Below are positions 7,140 to 8,773 of a stretch of 8,773 bases of DNA, piece by piece. The stretch lies in assembly GCA_017503305.1 (NCBI GenBank), contig JAFVTJ010000094.1:1-8773 (forward strand), given 5' to 3'. Every line of letters begins with the position of its first letter. Position 1 is the first letter of the stretch. The stretch is from Clostridia bacterium. Lineage in GTDB: Bacteria; Bacillota_A; Clostridia; Oscillospirales; Acutalibacteraceae. A program made the translations under genes and the position numbers. The notes below the pieces were generated by a model. The model made no database searches. It was given only the letters and a program-made list of their open reading frames with translations, and was not told the DNA's origin.

Positions 7140-7168
7140 ATTCTACACTTTTTTCTAGTACTTTTCAA
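7140..7168 (-). promoter_or_regulatory. Sigma-A-type promoter of the regulator-ftsEX operon
   Basis: On the minus strand, TTGAAA (7163-7168) and TAGAAT (7140-7145) are separated by 17 bases. Transcription would start near 7133, leaving a leader of about 48 bases before the ATG at 7085. A second possible -10 (TATACT) lies four bases further downstream, but its spacing to the -35 would be poor. Confidence 0.7.
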
Positions 7169-7237
7169 GTGCAATATCGAAAAAAGTTACAAAAAAATTA
7201 CAATTACCTAAAATTGTATAACCAAATAACCATTTTG

Positions 7238-7246
7238 TGCTAAAAT
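7238..7246 (+). promoter_or_regulatory. Possible extended -10 promoter of the EamA transporter gene
   Basis: TGCTAAAAT provides a TGN extension and a -10-like TAAAAT at 7241-7246, about 33 bases before the ATG at 7279. No -35 at proper spacing is seen (TTGTAT at 7214-7219 is 21 bases away). The TAAAATTG here is also the second copy of a 9-base direct repeat (CTAAAATTG at 7208 and 7240). Confidence 0.4.
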
Positions 7247-7278
7247 TGGTTTGCATTTTAAAAAAACGGTGGAAAATT

Positions 7279-8184
7279 ATGACTAAAAACAAACATTTAT
7301 TAGGGATTTTAGGCGCCCTTTTAGCCAACGTTATCTTTGGCTTTAGCTTTATTTTTTCTAAAACCGCGCTTTCGGTTTCGCACCCGCTTATTATTCTGGC
7401 AATAAGGTTTACAGTAGCCTTTTTAACCCTTAATCTTTTATTGGCCTTAGGCCTTTTTAAAATTAACTTTAAAGCACTCAAAAGTCCTTGGATATGGGCC
7501 TTAGCCTTTGCACAGCCGCTATTGTATTTTATATTCGAGCTTTACGGTCTTTCGCTGGTTTCTTCGGCACTTTCGGGCGTTATAATAGCATTGGTTCCCG
7601 TTGCGGTTATGCTTTTATCTACCGCCTTTTTAAAGGAAAAGCCAACGCTTTTGCAGTGGCTTTTTACCTTGCTTTCAATAGTAGGTGTTTCACTTATAAG
7701 CATAATTTCAAACAATGGCGAACACACCTATGTCTTGGGCATTTTATTGCTTGTGGGCGCGGTTATTTGTGCTGCAGTCTTCAAAATTTTAAGCCGACGA
7801 CAATCGGCTAGCTGCTCTGCTTTCGAACGCACCTACGTTATGTTTTTAGTAGGATGTATTGGCTTTAATTTAATCGCTTTAATAACCTTAAAGCAAAGCT
7901 ATTTCCCCCTTATCGTCCAAAGCCTTTCAAGTGTTAAGTTTATTATTGCAATAATTTATCTTGCAATAATTTCTTCCGTTTTGGCATTTTTGCTTTATAA
8001 CTTTGCCACTTCGCACATTACCGCCGTGCAAGCCTCATCTTTTTCAAACATTATCCCCGTTGTTACGGTAATTGCAGGTATAATTATTCTGAAGGAAAAA
8101 ATGACTGTTTGGGGCTTTATTCTTTGCGGAATTATAATCTTAGGCGTTTGGGGAGTAAACAAATTTATAAAAAATCAAAAATAA
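7279..8184 (+). CDS. DMT-superfamily transporter (EamA/RhaT type)
   Basis: 301 residues, very hydrophobic, with about ten membrane helices in two related halves (about 7-140 and 152-296), the usual EamA duplication. Typical EamA features are the N-terminal segment NVIFGFSFIFSKTAL, AIRFTVAFL in the second helix region, and the glutamate-containing FLKEKPTLLQW loop closing repeat one, mirrored by ILKEKMTVWG closing repeat two. The family exports or imports small metabolites such as amino acids and drugs; the substrate cannot be told from sequence. The start at 7279 is chosen because GGTGGA (7268-7273) sits five bases upstream and the first helix follows at once; a longer frame from GTG at 7237 has no ribosome site and overlaps the probable -10. 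It is divergent from the PucR-type regulator. No clear terminator follows; the tRNA promoter begins 25 bases after the stop. Confidence 0.88.
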   Translation: MTKNKHLLGILGALLANVIFGFSFIFSKTALSVSHPLIILAIRFTVAFLTLNLLLALGLFKINFKALKSPWIWALAFAQPLLYFIFELYGLSLVSSALSGVIIALVPVAVMLLSTAFLKEKPTLLQWLFTLLSIVGVSLISIISNNGEHTYVLGILLLVGAVICAAVFKILSRRQSASCSAFERTYVMFLVGCIGFNLIALITLKQSYFPLIVQSLSSVKFIIAIIYLAIISSVLAFLLYNFATSHITAVQASSFSNIIPVVTVIAGIIILKEKMTVWGFILCGIIILGVWGVNKFIKNQK

Positions 8185-8208
8185 AATTAAAATTTTTTGA
8201 ATTTACTA

Positions 8209-8237
8209 TTGACAAAAGCGACTTTGTTCGATATAAT
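8209..8237 (+). promoter_or_regulatory. Consensus promoter of the tRNA-Met/tRNA-Glu unit
   Basis: Perfect TTGACA (8209-8214) and perfect TATAAT (8232-8237) with 17-base spacing. The predicted start is near 8244, about 14 bases before tRNA-Met. The -10 box is flanked by an 8-base inverted repeat, AGCGACTT (8217-8224) and AAGTCGCT (8242-8249). Confidence 0.93.
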
Positions 8238-8257
8238 GTACAAGTCGCTGAAATTAT

Positions 8258-8334
8258 GGCTGTATAGCTCAGTTGGCTAGAGCATGCGGTTCATACCCGC
8301 AGTGTCATTGGTTCAAATCCAATTACAGCCACCA
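8258..8334 (+). tRNA. tRNA-Met (anticodon CAT, elongator type)
   Basis: Cloverleaf read directly: acceptor stem GGCTGTA pairs perfectly with TACAGCC (8324-8330), D arm GCTC/GAGC, anticodon stem TGCGG/CCGCA around loop TTCATAC, T arm ATTGG/CCAAT around TTCAAAT, discriminator A and encoded CCA (8332-8334). The anticodon is CAT. A fully paired first acceptor position argues against initiator tRNA, which in bacteria has an unpaired first base. The CGGTTCATACCCG anticodon arm resembles the Bacillus elongator Met tRNA rather than the lysidine-modified tRNA-Ile, which usually has CTCATAA in the loop. Confidence 0.93.
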
Positions 8335-8338
8335 ACAC

Positions 8339-8414
8339 GGCCCGTTGGTCAAGAGGCCTAAGACACCGCCCTTTCACGGCGGTAACACGAGTTCGAATCT
8401 CGTACGGGTCACCA
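8339..8414 (+). tRNA. tRNA-Glu (anticodon TTC)
   Basis: Acceptor stem GGCCCGT pairs with ACGGGTC (8404-8410) with one G-T pair. The anticodon stem CCGCC/GGCGG encloses loop CTTTCAC with anticodon TTC, the T arm is ACGAG/CTCGT around TTCGAAT, and CCA is encoded (8412-8414). It starts four bases after tRNA-Met, so both are cut from one transcript. Confidence 0.96.
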
Positions 8415-8450
8415 AAATAGCACTCAGTAAATGCTGGGTGCTATTTTTAT
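8414..8450 (+). terminator. Rho-independent terminator of the tRNA-Met/Glu unit
   Basis: A 14-bp stem, 8414-8427 with 8434-8447, with one G-T pair and loop TAAATG, ending in a T-tract. The outer AAAATAGCAC/GTGCTATTTT portion is perfect. The stem begins with the last A of the tRNA-Glu CCA end. Confidence 0.9.
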
Positions 8451-8501
8451 TCTCCAAAAGAATATTTATCAAAATATTTTACCAATAAATTAAATTTCCA
8501 C

Positions 8502-8530
8502 TTGATTTTTTTGAATTCTTATATTATAAT
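8502..8530 (+). promoter_or_regulatory. Promoter of tRNA-Ser
   Basis: TTGATT (8502-8507) and a perfect TATAAT (8525-8530) are spaced by 17 bases. The start is predicted near 8537, leaving a leader of only about nine bases before the tRNA. Confidence 0.85.
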
Positions 8531-8545
8531 GCATTAGTGACCTAT

Positions 8546-8637
8546 GCAGAGATGGCTGAGCTGGTCTAGGGCGCACGATTGGAAATCGTGTGTACACTAA
8601 TACTGTACCGAGGGTTCGAATCCCTCTCTCTGCGCCA
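8546..8637 (+). tRNA. tRNA-Ser (anticodon GGA)
   Basis: A class II tRNA of 92 bases. Acceptor stem GCAGAGA pairs perfectly with TCTCTGC (8627-8633). The anticodon stem CACGA/TCGTG encloses loop TTGGAAA with anticodon GGA. A long variable arm with GTAC/GTAC stem follows, then a T arm AGGG/CCCT around TTCGAAT, discriminator G typical of serine tRNAs, and encoded CCA (8635-8637). Confidence 0.95.
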
Positions 8638-8672
8638 AAAAATTCGACTTGTTTCGACAAGTCGAATTTTTT
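8637..8672 (+). terminator. Rho-independent terminator of tRNA-Ser
   Basis: A 16-bp perfect stem, 8637-8652 with 8657-8672, closed by a TTCG tetraloop (8653-8656) and ending in a run of six T. It shares the final A of the CCA end with the stem. Confidence 0.93.
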
Positions 8673-8674
8673 AT

Positions 8675-8773
8675 CCTTTGCGAAAGCAATGGTATATCAT
8701 CAACCGTTAGGCTGTATATCATCAAGGGCGGTAAAACCGCCCTTGTATCTCATCACACCTTTAGGTGTGTATC
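8675..8773. repeat. Array of variable hairpins with a conserved TATATCAT linker (truncated by window edge)
   Basis: Four successive hairpins: 8675-8692 (GAAA loop, one T-T mismatch), 8701-8714 (GTTA loop, one mismatch), 8723-8745 (perfect 10-bp stem, AAA loop) and 8754-8769 (6-bp stem, TTTA loop). Between them lies a nearly fixed 8-base linker: TATATCAT (8693-8700), TATATCAT (8715-8722), TATCTCAT (8746-8753), then TATC at the window end. Stems 2-4 open with CA and close with TG although their inner sequence and length differ. No reading frame or CRISPR-like constant repeat is present. This is an intergenic repeat of the small-palindrome (REP-like) kind; I do not know its name or role. Confidence 0.75.

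Noticed and set aside
7155..7481. 108-codon open frame on the minus strand
   Set aside because: It overlaps the start of the transporter gene and the divergent promoters, has Lys-rich low-complexity content and no ribosome site.
8185..8208. Terminator for the EamA gene in the A/T-rich stretch after its stop
   Set aside because: Only a weak AAATT/AATTT pairing with no GC pairs is possible, too unstable to call.
8258..8334. Initiator tRNA-fMet or lysidine tRNA-Ile2 for the CAT anticodon
   Set aside because: The first acceptor pair is a normal G-C, unlike initiators, and the TTCATAC anticodon loop matches Bacillus-type elongator Met better than Ile2, although the latter cannot be fully excluded by eye.
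8273..8488. 71-codon open frame on the plus strand
   Set aside because: It runs through two tRNA genes and their terminator, so it cannot be a credible protein gene.
8675..8773. CRISPR array
   Set aside because: The palindromic parts differ from one another while the short linker is constant, spacing is uneven (22 and 31 bases), and no cas gene is present.

Overview
The window looks like chromosomal DNA from an AT-rich, low-GC Gram-positive anaerobe of the class Clostridia, probably a gut Oscillospirales/Ruminococcaceae-type lineage. The support is strong AGGAGG-type ribosome sites, consensus sigma-A promoters, CCA-encoded tRNAs closely resembling Bacillus/Clostridia tRNAs, a VanZ-family protein, an FtsEX division module under a PucR/CdaR-type regulator, and the GGGtGRT + NifU-like gene pair common in anaerobes. 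Lineage is an inference from gene content, not a database match.

Layout. Positions 8-7085 are all on the minus strand and fall into two or three transcription units. The rightmost is a promoter (7140-7168), a PucR-type regulator, ftsE, ftsX (TAATG overlap with ftsE) and a secreted coiled-coil/M23 peptidoglycan hydrolase, closed by a strong hairpin terminator (3001-3037). Next is a VanZ-family membrane protein with a long acidic and coiled-coil tail; its ribosome site abuts the terminator T-tract. Last is a new promoter (1750-1778) driving a NifU/IscU-like Fe-S scaffold protein and a GGGtGRT protein, which ends at the left edge of the window. On the plus strand, a DMT/EamA transporter (7279-8184) diverges from the regulator. 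It is followed by two tRNA units: tRNA-Met(CAT)-tRNA-Glu(TTC) and tRNA-Ser(GGA), each with a near-perfect promoter and its own terminator. The right end (8675-8773) is an array of small hairpins of differing stem sequence joined by a conserved TATATCAT linker, running off the window.

How the genes work together. FtsE (ATPase) and FtsX (membrane transducer) are known to switch on a coiled-coil peptidoglycan hydrolase or hydrolase activator outside the membrane at division (EnvC in E. coli, PcsB in streptococci, CwlO in Bacillus). The gene after ftsX has exactly that architecture: signal peptide, long coiled coil, M23/LytM domain. However, it is split by a single in-frame TAA while both halves stay in the same frame and otherwise intact. 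That is the most notable anomaly here. The other points worth attention are the hairpin array, the unusual VanZ fusion, and the uncharacterised NifU-like/GGGtGRT pair.
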